DNA of 64,000 nucleotides, from assembly GCF_050624435.1 (NCBI RefSeq), contig NC_134536.1, positions 8,560,758 through 8,624,757 on the forward strand. Direction: 5' to 3'. This document shows positions 22,290 through 34,214 of the stretch, piece by piece. Position 1 is the stretch's first letter. Each line of letters begins with the position of its first letter. This DNA comes from Tenrec ecaudatus. Lineage: Eukaryota > Chordata > Mammalia > Afrosoricida > Tenrecidae. The position numbers and the translations under genes were made by a program. A model generated the notes under the pieces. That model made no database searches. It had not been told where the DNA came from and worked only from the letters and a program-made list of their open reading frames with translations.

Positions 22290-24245
22290 CAATTGTCTGT
22301 CAGTTTGTTGTACTGTGGGGGCATGCTTGTTCCAGTGATGCCAGAAGTTATGTCACTGGTATTTCAAATGCTAGCAGGGTCACTCAAAGTTAACAGGTTT
22401 CAGCAGAGTTTTCAGACTAAGAATATACTATGATGAAGAAATAGAATTTCGTGCCAGGGGTGTTGGTCATTGAAAACCTTAAGGAAAGCATCGAAACATT
22501 GTCAGAAACTAAGAACCTCATGAGTAGAAGCAGAACATTGTTAGAGATACTGCCAGAAATAAGCCCCTCCAGTTGGAAGAAACTCAAAATATGACTGAAG
22601 AACAGTTGCCTTCTCACGGTGGAGTCAACAACAATGACATGGATGGAGTAAAGCTCCCGGAGCTTCTTTTGCTGATAGGGCACCACTCAAAATGAAAAGC
22701 TGCAAACATCAATTAGTAATCAGAACTTGGAAAGGATGCAATAGGAATCTAGGATAATTAAAGATAACCAAAAATGAAATGGAATACATAAAGATCTGCA
22801 TTCTAGGTGTCAGTGAGCTGACATGGATGGGTATTACCATTTTGATTCAGAACATCATGTGGTTTACGATGCTGAAAATGATGGATAAAGAGGAATGATA
22901 TCTCATTCATTGTCAAAAAGGATATTTCAAGATTAATTTTAAAGTACATTGATGTCTTTTATGGGATAATATGTATATGCATAAAGGAAATCCAATCAAT
23001 ACAACTATTACTCAAATTTATGGCCCAACCACTAAGAATTCTACTAACATTTTCACTCTCAAATTGATCACACATGCAATCAAGATGCATTGAAAACCTT
23101 GAGAAGAATGGGGATCCCAGAGAAATTCCTTGTGCTCATTTGGAACTTGTTGTGAGAACAGAACAAGGGAATGTGACTGCATGGTTTGAAATCAGGAAAG
23201 ATGTGCATCAAGTTTCTATTCTCTCACCATACGTATTCAATCTGTATGCTGAGAAAATCATCAGAGAAGCTAGATTACTATATTAAGAAGAATGTGGCAT
23301 CAGGATTGGAGGAAGCCTTCTTAACAACCTGTGATGTGCAGATGACTCAAACTTGCTTGCTGGAAATGAGGAGGACTTGGAGAATTTACTGATGGAGATC
23401 CAGGATCGCAGCTTTCAGTATGGATTACAACTCAATGTAAAGAAAACCAAATTCTTCAAAACGGAAGCAGCATGTAACATCATGATAAGTGGAGAAACAA
23501 TTGAGAGTGGCAAAGATTTCATTTTTATTTGGCTCCAAAAATCTGTGCTCATGGCAGCAGCAGTTAAAAAAACAAGCTATGTATAGCGTTGCATAAATGT
23601 GCTGCACACAACTTCATCAAAGTTTTGAAGAGCAAGGATGTCACTTTGAAGACTTAGGTGCACCTGGCCCAAGCCATGCTATTTCCCATGGCCTTGTGTG
23701 CATGTGGAAGTTGGATATTGAATAAGGAACGCAGAGTAGAAATGGGTGCGTTTGAATTTGGGTGTTGGCAAATATTAAAAGTGTCATGGACTTCCAGAAG
23801 AGCAAAGAAATCTGTCTTAGAAGAAATGGAGCGACTTCATGGCCGGAGAGCTCAGTCTCTGGAAAAGGAAGTCATGTTTGGTAAGCTGGGATGGCAACCA
23901 AGAAAGGAGACCCTCTACATCAGTGGTTCTCAACCTTCCTAATTCTGTGACCCTTTAATACAGTTCTTCATGTGGTGCTGACCCCAACCATCAAATTATT
24001 TTCATTGCTACTTCATCACTTTCATCTTGCTATTTATGAATCAATGACTGCTGTGAAAGGGTCGTTTGAACCTCAAGAGGGTCGCGACCCACAGGTTGAG
24101 AACCACTGCTCTACATGATGGACTGGCAGTGGGGCTGCCAGACTGGGCTCAAGCATCACAATGGTGAGGATGGCACAGGACTGGACAGTGTTTTGTTCTG
24201 CTGTCCACAGGGTCATTATGAGTCACACAGGTTTGACAGCACTTA
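22290..24245 (+). mobile_element. RTE/BovB-clade LINE, longest copy, internally deleted and split by SPIN
   Basis: It opens with the RTE 5' block (TTGTCTGTCAGTTTGTTGTA). It then has a stretch resembling the endonuclease domain (22800-23040; ATTTATGGCCCAACCACTAA), and after a deletion the reverse-transcriptase region (23090-23600). In that region the peptide QLNVKKTKF, preceded by 'TCDVQMTQT' where the family has a YADD-like active site, shows the catalytic motif to be mutated. The 3' end reads GTCATTATGAGTCACACAGG with TTTGACAGCACTTAACA. Stops and frameshifts abound. SPIN sits inside at 23921-24108. Confidence 0.8.
23921..24108. mobile_element. SPIN-type hAT MITE, copy 2, with perfect target duplication
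   Basis: The left end CAGTGGTTCTCAACCTTCCT and right end GGTTGAGAACCACTG are inverted repeats. CTCTACAT flanks both sides (23913-23920 and 24109-24116) with no mismatch, an 8-bp hAT duplication. The interior (GACCCTTTAATACAGTTC, then GGGTCGCGACCCACAGGTTG) is very close to the SPIN non-autonomous consensus as I recall it. Removing it rejoins the RTE sequence exactly, so it is younger than the RTE copy. Confidence 0.95.
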
Positions 24246-24334
24246 ACACCCCCAGCACCCTGATTTTGTTCTTCTCAGAATTATGGCAGGTGGGGCAAAG
24301 GTGGGTGGAAGCAGAATTATTGTGGAGAGGAGAC

Positions 24335-24465
24335 CCTGTGAACCCTGGTGAGATAGTTGTTAGCATTGGGCTGCTAACCACCAGGACAGCAGTTCAAAAC
24401 TACCAGCTGCTTCTCAGGAGAAAGATGTAGCTTTCTACACTCATAAAAAGTTACAGTCATACCGC
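24335..24465 (+). mobile_element. AfroSINE, 5' part
   Basis: AACCCTGGTGAGATAGTTGT, GGGCTGCTAACCACCAGGAC, AGCAGTTCAAAACTACCAGC and GGAGAAAGATGTAGCTTTCT form an intact head and body start. The 3' half is lost where the L1 begins. Confidence 0.75.
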
Positions 24466-24469
24466 CATG

Positions 24470-25403
24470 AAGCAGGGAACCAAGAGAGAGGTCTGAGGGG
24501 GCGGCCCCAATCCCAACCACATGGACAGCCCCCTCTCCCACAGAAGAATTCACTTCAGAGGACAGTACTGAAGCTACAGTTCAGGGAGAGGGACATGTCT
24601 GATCAGAGCACACAGGAGCAATTGAAGGGAGAGGAAGAGAAAAAGGAGCACATCCTGGCCCACCAAGTCCCCAGGACACCATTCCCACTTAGAGCAGCCA
24701 AAGCACAGAGAGGACCAACCATAGGGCTGGCCCCACTATGGCACACAACATCCCTCACTGACCCATAGCACTATGAGAGACAACACTGGAGACACAGTGT
24801 GGGAATTGAGCCTGATCTGACCCCAACACACTGAGGCAAAACACCGAGGGCGTGCAACAGAACAGCAAGGAGAACAGAGCAACGACGTCCCCAGGGAATA
24901 CCAAATTTAGATTTTGGGGCCAGGACGTGGCGCCCCATCAGACTCAACAGAAAAACACTCCTCAAGGTCAACTTTGAACTATTTACAGGCTTTTCCGTTG
25001 TCTTTTGGTCATTAGATTTTTGGTGTTGTTATTGTTTTGTTTCCTTTTGTTGCTTTGTTTTTCTCTGTCTTGTTTTTTTGTGCATATTATTATCTCCGCA
25101 GGTCTATCTAGATAAGAATAGGCGGGAAAAACAATCCGGAAGAGAAAACAACGTGACTGATGGTTCTGGGAGGACATGGGAGAGGGGGAGGTGGGAGATA
25201 GGAAGTAGGTGTTAACACACCCAGGGACAAGGGAACAACAAGTGATCCACAATCAATGGCGAGGAGGGTGTAGGAGGCCTGGTAGGGCTTGATCAAGGGC
25301 AACGTAACTAAGAGGAATTACTGAAACCCAAATGAAAGCTGAGCATGATAGTGGGACAAGAGGAAAGTAAAAGGAAGTAGAGGAAAAAGCTAGGAGAAAA
25401 GAT
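24470..25403 (+). mobile_element. L1 3' UTR segment, truncated at both ends
   Basis: 24700-25400 aligns with bases 1-650 of the window block by block (GCATTCCTCACTGACCCATA there, ACATCCCTCACTGACCCATA here). The left part, 24470-24700, extends further 5' than the copy at 1. It stops abruptly at an RTE copy. Confidence 0.7.
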
Positions 25404-25997
25404 TGAAGTTGTCAAGGATTTAGTCTTCTGGATCTACAATCAATGCTCATGGAAGCAGCAGTGAAGAGATCAAAAGATGTGTTGCACTAGGTAAACATAC
25501 TGCACAAGACCTCTTTAGAGTACTGAAGAGTACGGTTGTTACTCTGAGGACTAAGGCTGTGCCTGACCCAATCCATGGTACTTTCAATTGCCTCGTATGA
25601 AGGTGGACACTGAATAAAGAAGACCATAGAAGAATAGATGTATTTAAATTGTGGTGCCGACAAAGAATATTGAAAGCACATGGACTGCCAGAAGGACAAA
25701 CCAATCTGTCTTGGAAGAATACAGCCAGAGTGTTCCTGAGAGGCAAGCCTGGAAAGACTTCATCTTGAGTCCTTTGGACATGTTGTCAGGAGAGACCAGG
25801 ACCCTGGAAAGAAGATACCATGCTTAGTAAAGTAGAAGGATGACGAAACAGAGGAAGAGCCTGTAAGAAATGGATTGATACAGTGGCTACAGCAGTGGGC
25901 CCAACAGAGCAAGGATTATGAGGATGGTGGAAGACCAGGGTGTGTTTCCTTCCGTTGTACCCAGGATCGCTAGGAGACGGAACTGGCTTGATGGTAC
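25404..25997 (+). mobile_element. RTE LINE 3' part
   Basis: Blocks in order are AGATTGAAGTTGTCAAGGAT, ATGGAAGCAGCAGTGAAGAG, CACAAGACCTCTTTAGAGTA, GGAAGAATACAGCCAGAGTG, TTTGGACATGTTGTCAGGAG, GGATTGATACAGTGGCTACA and GACGGAACTGGCTTGATGG at the 3' end. Several stops interrupt the frame. Confidence 0.8.
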
Positions 25998-25999
25998 CA

Positions 26000-26190
26000 C
26001 CACCAACCCCCCACGGGAATCTTTTCACAGCTTACTGTCTGTTCATAGCAAATCCCACTATGGAGTTGTTTACATTGTGCTTGGTCACATCAAGGGGGAT
26101 TACGAGACCTTCACTGTCAAGCCACCGAGAAACCGGACCCATCCAACGTGACATAACATCCAGCTATCACAGCACCTAACGACATTTACT
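26000..26190. repeat. Repeat B fragment (3' part)
   Basis: AATCTTTTCACAGCTTACTG, AATCCCACTATGGAGTTGTT and ATGACATAACATCCAGC-like blocks parallel 37720-37855 (AATCTTTCCACAGCTTCTTG, AATCCCATCATGGATTTGCT). It directly follows the RTE 3' end. Confidence 0.5.
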
Positions 26191-26830
26191 ATCTGTACGG
26201 GTTCCTCCACCCGTCAAGGGTATTTGGGAACCACTTCTCTACTAGGTGACGTATGAACGCTACAGCAAGGTTAGCTCTGAGAAGGAGTGAAACCTTGCAT
26301 GTAGCTCTTGTTTCTATCCTCGCTGGTTAGATCTCAAGAGGAAACGATTCCTAGAGAACTATGCTTTCAATTCCATCAGATGACTTGAGTTGATACTGAC
26401 CTGATACATCCTTTAAAAATCCTCTTGAATCGAAGATAGCAAAGGAATCGTCTTTTCTCCTAGCTGTTAATAGCTAACAAGTATGCCTCGAGAGAAATTA
26501 TGAGTGAAGATTACGTTTGTGAGCTCATTTATTCCAACTCTGATCAAGGAAGACACCGCACAGTTACAGGGCCATTTCACGTGGTCAGGCAGCCTGGCCC
26601 GGCCCCAGAGCTGAGACTGGCACCGAGAGCTGCATTAGAGGAGGTGGGGAATCTTCATGAGTGGAGATGCGCTCTCTCCTTCAGGAATCATGCACATGGG
26701 AAATTGAGAACACAATAAAGAGGCTCATTTTGGAGAAAAAAAAATATCCTTCCTTTTAGTCATCTCAGGAGGTTGAGGAAGAAGTTGTGGATGATTTAAG
26801 GACAGGCTAGATCTGAAACGCAGGAGGTTA
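26191..26830. other. Intergenic, no feature recognised
   Basis: No repeat block or gene that I can name. Confidence 0.5.
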
Positions 26831-26834
26831 AGAG

Positions 26835-27065
26835 CTCAATGGCGCAGCAACAGCTCAGTGGAAAAATGCTAACCTCCCATACAGGGCTCCAGGCTGGATT
26901 TGGATCAATATATTTCATGTGATACTTGTATGTTGCCATGAAGCTGAATAGGTTTCAGCAGCACGTCCAGATTAGGAGAGTCTAGGAAGGAAGTATTGGA
27001 AATTTACTCCTGAAAATCACTCAATGAAAACTATGAGAAGAAGATGTCATGGGATCAGGTGAGAA
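26835..27065 (+). mobile_element. SINE remnants (AfroSINE piece and RTE-derived SINE piece)
   Basis: A tRNA-like stretch (26840-26910) is followed by GCTGAATAGGTTTCAGCAGC and TCTAGGAAGGAAGTATTGGA, the order seen at 57875-57950 and 49565-49640. Low conservation. Confidence 0.4.
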
Positions 27066-28316
27066 TCAGATGGCCCAGTGTTTCATTTCACTGAGGTGGG
27101 GACCATGACTTGACATAAAATCTATCAACTTGATGACAGCTGCCACCAGCACCAATCCAGTGGCTACACAGGCACCCAAATCAACACAGTCCAGTCACTT
27201 CGCCTCTTTGTGGATAAGAAAACACCCTGCTGATGCACTTTCTCTCTCCGGGAGGCTTCTGAGAGCACTGTTGGTAAATAGGTCGAGGTTGCTGCAATCA
27301 ACGGGCTGTCATTTTTCACATAGTAAAATTGCTAGGAACTCTCAGTTGGTTGATTACTTCTGCTCACAAAGCCATCTCTTCTGTAGGGTCGTTTATGTAG
27401 CCATTTAGTGCCTTCCTGCATTTGGAAGAGACTTGGCTGTTATGAAAAGTTGGAGAGTCGAGTCCACTCAGAGACGTCTTTGAAGAAAGGCTTGCCAATC
27501 TACTTTGGCCCTGCTCTGACCCGCAGGACTCACCACGAGCAAGAGTCCACTTGAAGGCAATGAGTTTGTTTTTCCTTTAGAAACCAGTCATGTGTTCTCT
27601 CCCCTCCTGGCCTGATGTCCTCCTGCATTTGGACATGAGTTCTGGGCTCTTTCCTCACACAGGGACCAGCCAGCCAGCAGCGGGCCAGACAGGCTGAGTG
27701 AACAGCATGATGGAAACTCAGCTGACGAGTGGAGGACTTCCAACACAAATTTCCCTTTTTCACCACAATTTTATAGAACTTTGCAAAGAGGCACATCAGC
27801 ACTTTTGCAAGCCGAACTTGATTCTAAAAAGCAGTAAGCTTGTCAGAGCTCAAAACTGTTTGGTAAATCTAGTTAATGGTTTGCTCCGTTCCCAAGCACA
27901 GGGTGTTCCGGTAACCCTATCTTGTACCGTACCAAGAGGGCTCGGAGAACAGGGCTTGAGAAAAGCCTGCCCCATCAGCCAGTGTCTGCAACACATCTCC
28001 TGTCCACCCAGCCCCTAGCTTACTCCATGTCCCTGTGCTGTCAGGTCATGCTCTTTTCCTTCCATCTTGGTATCTCACTTTTTCAATAGGTTGTTGCAGT
28101 CCATTTCAGTTTTAATTGCTTCCACAAAACATCAGTCTGCCCTTCATTAACTGCTACATGAATCACCAGCAGAGACCACTGACTTACTGAGGAGGATTTT
28201 ACTCCTGTGAGATAGATTGAAGTGATGAAAATGATTCACTGAGTGATAGTCCTAGGTAGAAGTTCAAGAACTTATAGAAAGTTCAAAAGCACTTTGTAGA
28301 TATTTGAGTTAATCAG
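27066..28316. other. Intergenic, no feature recognised
   Basis: This is over a kilobase without a nameable repeat. The overlapping opposed ORFs at 27530-28018 (90 and 106 codons) have no domain. Confidence 0.5.
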
Positions 28317-28528
28317 AGGAGCCCTGGTGGTGTGGTGGATAAGTACTTAGCTACTAATCAAAAGGTTGACAGTTCAAACTCACCAGCTACTGTATGGGAG
28401 AAAGTTGTGACAGTCAGTCTACATTCATGAAGAGTCACAGACTTGGAAAATCTATGGGCTCTTTTTATTCTGTCCTATAGGTCACTGTGAGTTGGAATTG
28501 GCTCTACATCAACAAGTGGGATTTGGCT
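28317..28528 (+). mobile_element. AfroSINE, full length
   Basis: Starts AGGAGCCCTGGTGGTGTGGT with A-box and B-box-like GACAGTTCAAACTCACC, and ends with GTGAGTTGGAATTGGCTC and ATCAACAAG. A canonical copy for comparing the others in this window. Confidence 0.9.
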
Positions 28529-28659
28529 TTTGAGCTCATTTTGTCCACTTTTGAAAATGTATTACTGTACAGCTTTTTAACTCCCTTGTACTTTTCAGAC
28601 TAAATCTCAGACTTCTCAAGTAGAAACATAATTCCACTGGCTTGATCCTGACACCTTGG

Positions 28660-29265
28660 GATAGGTAGGTTTTGTGTCAACTTTTCAGGGTCACGATTCT
28701 CAAGATTTTGCAGGTAAGACTGATTAATCGCCACCAAGTGACTTAACACAATGTCACCCTTCTCTATAATGTGCCAACCTGGCTAATGAACACATGTGGG
28801 ATTAACTGAAGGGCAGAGAGATAAATGGCTCGGTGAGCGTCGCCTGTCTAGTCTCTTGCTCTTTGATGGTCGAACCAGTTGTGGCTGCCTTAGCTAGTTT
28901 TCTGCCTCAACTAGAAAAACTTACTTCCTGGGAGACATCACTGAGGAGAAGCCACATGGACCTACCCTGATGCAGCCCTGGGTGCTGGAGAAGCCACCTG
29001 GAGACCGCTGCCTGCACTGTGATGCTTACACACTCACTGATTTGGCTTTCCTCCTGCATTCGGTGTCATATTGTGTGTTTGTGAGTTAGAGGAGGACTTT
29101 GTAGATCGATGTCACACATATAGAATAATGCCGGATCTATGGGCTTGGACTGGACTAGGTTGGGATTCATAATGTACAATTATCCTTTATATAAAACTCT
29201 CTTATAAAATATGAGTGATTATGAATTTTGTTTCTCTAGTGTACCTAGACTCACATAAGGTGAGA
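28660..29265 (+). repeat. Repeat A copy, long variant
   Basis: It carries an extra 5' part (TGTGCCAACCTGGCTAATGA, ACATGTGGGATTAACTGAAG) that also occurs in the copy at 60627 and, inverted, at 7322. Its 3' end reads TATAAAACTCTCTTATAAAA then TTTGTTTCTCTAGTGTACC. Confidence 0.7.
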
Positions 29266-30305
29266 TGTCGTACCTTTCCTCAGATCACATAGCCCTCGTG
29301 CAATCAGCTGAAAGGAAATATCCTATTTCCAATGTAAGTGGACACGGTGGGAAAGCTTTCTTGCTTTTTAGTTGAGTCTGGATCCTGCATCAGGCTCATC
29401 TATCTCTGATTCTTGATACTTGAGCCAACAGCCTTCCATCTTGCCTGACAACCCTGGGAGTCATCAGTGACTTGCCATTTGACCTGCTGACTTAGCTTCT
29501 AATGCCTCTGCATCCAACAGCCTGTCATCTTCCTGTCAATCTTGGGCTGAAAAGCCCTGAAACTATGAGACTTAGAAGAAGTCCAGCCTAACATTTTCCC
29601 CTTGGTTCCTGTGAAGTGGGCCCAGGAAGGTGTAGTTCACAGAACATACTTGAGCAGCCCAGGAGTACACAGTAACATCCTTATAAAGGGAGGATGGATG
29701 GCCATGGTCAACCCATGGAGAAGGCAGCATGAGTGCAGACAGTCTCACCCGTGGGAACAGCGTGATGAACAGATAGTGGAGAAGAAGTGTGCTGTTTGAG
29801 GGAAAGCTTCCCACAAACTTGAGAAGCCCTTTGTTCTTTTCAACTTAGATACGCCTCTCCCTGGACTGAGGTCCCACAATCTTCTAAATCTCTCTGGGCT
29901 GTTCTCTTTTATAACCAGTCTCCACAAATGAACATGGCTTATTCTCATCCACTCCAGCTCACATAGGAGCTGCTGACACTGGTTTCCAGTTTCTCCACAA
30001 CTTAACCAGCAGGTCAGCTCCCTGCTGGATGTCAGCCCGTTTGCTTATCCTTATATTCCCATTCGCTCCGAATTAGTACCTGTCAGAGGACCTGCATCCC
30101 CACAGCATCCCCAGTTCCTTCAGAGCACATATAAACTCTAGTGCATATGAAATTTATCAGGCAAATTATTTTGAAGTGAGTAATTAAAAATAGGTTCATG
30201 TCAAATGTTTTAATTTTCCCCTTGTGTGACTCTAACTTCAAATCCAGCAAGATCAAATCCATAAAGGTTAAAATGCTAACAAAGATTTTTTAAAGCTTCC
30301 CAGCA
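29266..30305. other. Intergenic, possibly more repeat A-like sequence at its left
   Basis: 29370-29580 (AGCCAACAGCCTTCCATCTT, CCTGTCATCTTCCTGTCAAT) faintly resembles the middle of the copy at 60627. Otherwise nothing recognised. Confidence 0.4.
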
Positions 30306-30309
30306 TTCC

Positions 30310-30645
30310 CTAGTGTGATGGTTTGAATTTATGTCGAATAGACATACCTGGGTGAAGGTAGGGGTGGAGCCCAACCGATCAATCAGGTCATGGCCTGATG
30401 CCACCACCTTAGGGATGTGTATAATAGAGAGGTCCTGAGCAGAGGCAATAAAATAAAATCGATCTGTCCAGTCTCCCTTTCTTTCGGGGATTCACCTCCC
30501 AGGACCCACTTACCTAACAGCACGTACACCCTTTGAGTCCTCAGCATTCCTGTGTGTGGGCCCCTTATTGATAAAATCTCTTTTGATGCACCTGCCATAC
30601 ACGTGCCACTGGGTTTGCTTATCTTGAGAACTCAAACTAACACAC
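30310..30645 (+). repeat. Repeat C, interspersed repeat ending like repeat A
   Basis: Starts GTGATGGTTTGAATTTATGT, contains GGAGCCCAACCGATCAATCA, AAATAAAATCGATCTGTCCA and ends CTCAAACTAACACAC. The start and end words are like those of the repeat A superfamily, but the middle differs. A single copy is seen here. Confidence 0.45.
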
Positions 30646-30684
30646 CAAACTTGGGTACAGATCGAGATCCCACACTCTTATTGC

Positions 30685-30905
30685 TGCTGTTAACCACTGT
30701 GGAGCTGACTCCTACTGACCCCTAGTGATGCCCGTGCCCAATGGGATTGAGCCATTGTGACCCATAGGGTTTCCTGGGCTGATTTCCGAAAATACGTCAC
30801 CAGACCCTCCTCCTTCCTAGCCTAGGTTAGTCTGGAAGCTATGCTGGCACTTGCTGGGTAGCATACGGACATGCAAGCCTTCACTGGCATACTGGCTGTG
30901 TACAT
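30685..30905 (-). mobile_element. RTE-derived SINE-like fragment
   Basis: On the minus strand the block AGCTTCCAGACTAACCTAGG followed by AGGAAGGAGGAGGGTCTGGT matches the order at 49580-49640 and 57900-57950. It ends with a GTCAGTAGGAGTCAGCTCC segment. Confidence 0.55.
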
Positions 30906-31740
30906 TGGGCAGCAGTTGAAATCGGATGTCCTATAGGGCAGGGGAGAATTCCACCAATGAACCACCAACTAACTGCCCCTGGACGCCAGACCCCAAACAA
31001 GAAACACGTGTTCTACCATCTTAAAGGCATAAAGATGATCATCTCCATTTATAAATCAAATGATTTAAAAAAAATTCTTACACAGATCAGATTTAAATAG
31101 GTGGGAGCCACCAGTTAAGTTTCAGAAGCACAAACTCTGAATTTGAAGACTTCATGAAGCACAGGATCCGTGAGTCCGCTTTGTGTGAGGAGCACGGCTT
31201 TGGGAAAGGCTTGTATTGAGTAATGTATCTGGTGGCAAGAAGAAAATGTCAGTATATTCAAAACAGATTGACGTTAAAAAATCTGGCCTTGCGGGCCATC
31301 AGAAGTTTAGCCTTTCTCATTGAGGTGGTCTCTCACTGCCAGATGGTCGTGGGAGCAAAAAACAGTTGAAAACCATCAGGTGGCTGCACGGGAGGCTCAA
31401 ATCAGGACCTTGCGAGTGAGCAGGGAAGGACGGGTTGCCTGCCTCACAGACCCAAATAAAAATGACCCCTGGGTTTGCTCACTCCATCAAGGCCAGCACA
31501 AGGACGCGGAGTCGGAGCTGGCTTGTTGCCAGCACGGGTGGCACGAGGAGAAAGTATGTGGAGTCTCTTGTCTTACGTTGCCGACAGTTGCTCTTCACGT
31601 TACTAACATTCTCGACTGAGTCATCGGCGGGGGTTCACAAAACTGAGGTGGAGACAGGGGGCACGATAATGTTGTCCGGATCCTGGGTCTTACAGCCCTG
31701 GCTTCCACCAGACTGTTAGCTTTGTATCTGTTCTTTGCAT
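30906..31740. other. Intergenic, no feature recognised
   Basis: ORFs at 31320-31719 overlap in two frames on the same strand and show no domain. Confidence 0.5.
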
Positions 31741-31741
31741 T

Positions 31742-32012
31742 ATTGTCATTGTGCTTTGGAGGCGATTCTAACTCCTGGCCTCACCATGTGGTCCACAGAA
31801 CTGCTCCATAGGGTTTCTTGACTGTCATTTGTATTAAGAAACCTTGATGATGGTACAAGAGTTGAGCACCTGGCAACAACAGGTCAGTGAACTGGACTCA
31901 CGTGGCCATCTTCTCCTGTAAGAGTTTCAGCCTAAAAAACCTTATGAGGAAGTTCTACTCTGTCACATGGAATCACTATGGTTTCAAACAACTTGATAGC
32001 ATGCAGCAACAG
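31742..32012. mobile_element. Two AfroSINE fragments in opposite orientation
   Basis: 31742-31840 is an inverted body fragment (CAGAACTGCTCCATAGGGTT). 31842-32012 runs forward (TCTCCTGTAAGAGTTTCAGC, GTCACATGGAATCACTATGG, CAACTTGATAGCATGCAGCA). Confidence 0.6.
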
Positions 32013-32812
32013 TGTCTACTGAATCAAATCGCCAGGCCTTTTCTTTGGGGGTGCACTGAGTAAGATAGTATGGCCAACTTTTTTCCTTACCAGCCCAGTG
32101 AAAACTGTGCCACCCAGAGAAGTTACTTATAATGTGGTGATGAATTAAAATCGTTTGGGGAAAAGGGAAATACAAAAAGGGTTTAGTGGTTTAAAGAAGC
32201 TACTTGCCCTTTCTGTTGCCATTGCAACGAACAGCTCTGCCGAAGACTGAGCTGCCCCGGGCCATGTACTCGGTGAGTAGCAATGTGCATAAAGGGTTCA
32301 GAGTCTCGGTTCACTTGCTAGATTTGGAACTCTCAAGTCTACATTTCAGATTTCAAAACTTCTTGATTAATCCTTCAAATGCTTCTTTGCAAAATTGTAT
32401 AAATTCATGCTGTGAGTCAACTGGAAAAAAGTTCAGGAAAGATTCATGTTGTTTTCATTCATTCTCAACCAACTAATCCTTGTAATTACCAAGCTACTTT
32501 ATTTTCTTAAGCACAAAACCTTTGGGCACCAACCAAACTGAAATTCCTTCCTCTAAGCATTTCTATGTAATTTATTCCAGGAAAGAAAAAGAGTGTAGGT
32601 GGAATGCCAGCACAGATCGATTGGTAGTAACTGTTTGAGAACAATTCTGGCTGCCACAGGCCATAGAGATAATGTAGACAGCAATTGATAATGTCTGCCA
32701 TGGATGTGGAATGGGAGAGTGCTGTATGAATGCTTCATATTTGCATTTCCTTATGCTTTCATTTGAAAATTTTCGGAACCACCCCTCACCCTTTTTCCAA
32801 ATAAAAGACATT
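32013..32812. other. Intergenic, no feature recognised
   Basis: AT-rich. The minus-strand ORFs between 32507 and 32901 overlap in three frames and lack a domain. Confidence 0.5.
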
Positions 32813-32970
32813 GAGCTGGTAGCCAAAAAAGTCAGTGGCTCAAACGCACCACTTGATCCTTGGGTGAAAGATTGGCTTCTCATAAAAAGCAGCAGTCTCA
32901 AGAACTCTATAGAGGACTTCTCTTTTACAGGCTCGCGATGACTTGAAATTGACTTGATGGCATTGGATTT
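32813..32970 (+). mobile_element. AfroSINE, 3' part
   Basis: GGGTGAAAGATTGGCTTCTC, CAAGAACTCTATAGAGGACT and GACTTGAAATTGACTTGATGG are AfroSINE body-to-tail blocks. The head is much altered. Confidence 0.6.
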
Positions 32971-33062
32971 AGTTCTTAATTAGACTGTGCATTTTCAAGT
33001 TGACACATTGTGCCTAAAATGGCCAGCAAACTATTCTATGTAACTGCTGATATTGTTGGGTA

Positions 33063-33200
33063 TAAAGGCATTGAATCCAACTCACCGTGCCCTGGTAGGA
33101 CAGAGTAGAACTGCCCTATAGAGTTCTCTTGGCTGTCATCTTTATGGGAGACCTTGGGTAACAGCCAACTGCTTAACCAGTACCTCACCAAGGTGCACTT
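33063..33200 (-). mobile_element. AfroSINE, diverged
   Basis: Minus-strand order: GCACCTTGGTGAGGTACTGG head-like block, AAGCAGTTGGCTGTTACCC, GGGCAGTTCTACTCTGTCC and a GGATTCAATGCC tail. Confidence 0.6.
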
Positions 33201-33927
33201 AACAAATGTGAGGGCTAATAAATATGTAGTCAGTGTGATGGTACCGAGCAGAGTGCTACTAAATCAAATCAGATGGGATAAAATGGGCTATCTCCAATAC
33301 AAAATAAACAGTCCTGGCAGGAAATTCACATCTACTTAGAGGCCAAAAATATTTTCAGCATTACTTTAAAATGCAAACATCCTCTAGACGTCATTTGAGA
33401 ATGCTGCCCAAAAGCTTAATACAAATCGGCACATGGTTCCCAATGAATTTTTGTCAAAACCTAACAAAATGGAATACATCAAATTAAATGTATTTTGCTA
33501 TTGTGTTATACTTGGCTGCTGAATTATCAGGAGTCATAAAAATGGAAAAGTAGATAATGGGAAAATAGATTGTCAAAAATTCTACATTCGAATGATTAGA
33601 AACAGGAGTTAATTAGATCACAGGAAGGAGCCAAGGCCACAGAGATTCACCAGCAGGAGGAGGACTGGGAGCTATCTTTCTAGGATGCTATGTGGCAGTT
33701 AACACTTCTTTCCCCTGGAGCTGTCCTCTCAGATATCGGCCAACAGCTTTCTGGTCTCAGCACACTCTTGAAAAGAGGCGAGGCAGGGAGCAAAGCAAAA
33801 GGGCCCAGGGTTGATCTGTAGCCAGGCTACCCTTCCTGGCCCAGTGGAAAAGGGTCCATCTGCAAAGGGGCAGAGAGGAAAGGCCATGAGGTGAGATTGA
33901 AGCCAGGAGAGTAGAAGGTTACAAAGC

Positions 33928-33929
<2 letters not shown>
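33201..33929. other. Intergenic, no feature recognised
   Basis: Nothing nameable. The left half is AT-rich. Confidence 0.5.

Positions 33930-33961
<32 letters not shown>
33930..33961 (+). repeat. (GT)16 microsatellite
   Basis: Uninterrupted GT units. The Cys-Val ORFs across it are translation artefacts of this tract. Confidence 0.95.
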
Positions 33962-33967
<6 letters not shown>

Positions 33968-34085
33968 CCATCTTACTGTGGGGGGTGGGGGGCACGGGCA
34001 GCATGGGTCACTGTCTGGTCCATCCTCCAGGGTCCTTTCTGTGTCATCTTTCACCTGGTTGGTGGGAAGGCCAAACTTTGACCAA

Positions 34086-34105
34086 ATATATATATATATA
34101 TATAT
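34086..34105 (+). repeat. (AT)10 microsatellite
   Basis: Uninterrupted AT units, 125 bases after the GT tract. Confidence 0.95.
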
Positions 34106-34214
34106 CTTACAGATGTGTTACTTCAGTGTATGTGTTAAGTACAGAATGCCTCTAGGAGAAAACCTTTTTTACACATCAGACCAGTTGACCATCCAGTTCT
34201 TCTATCTCCTGTGC

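Noticed and set aside
33930-34155. Cys-Val-repeat ORFs
   Set aside because: They are translation of a (GT)n microsatellite.
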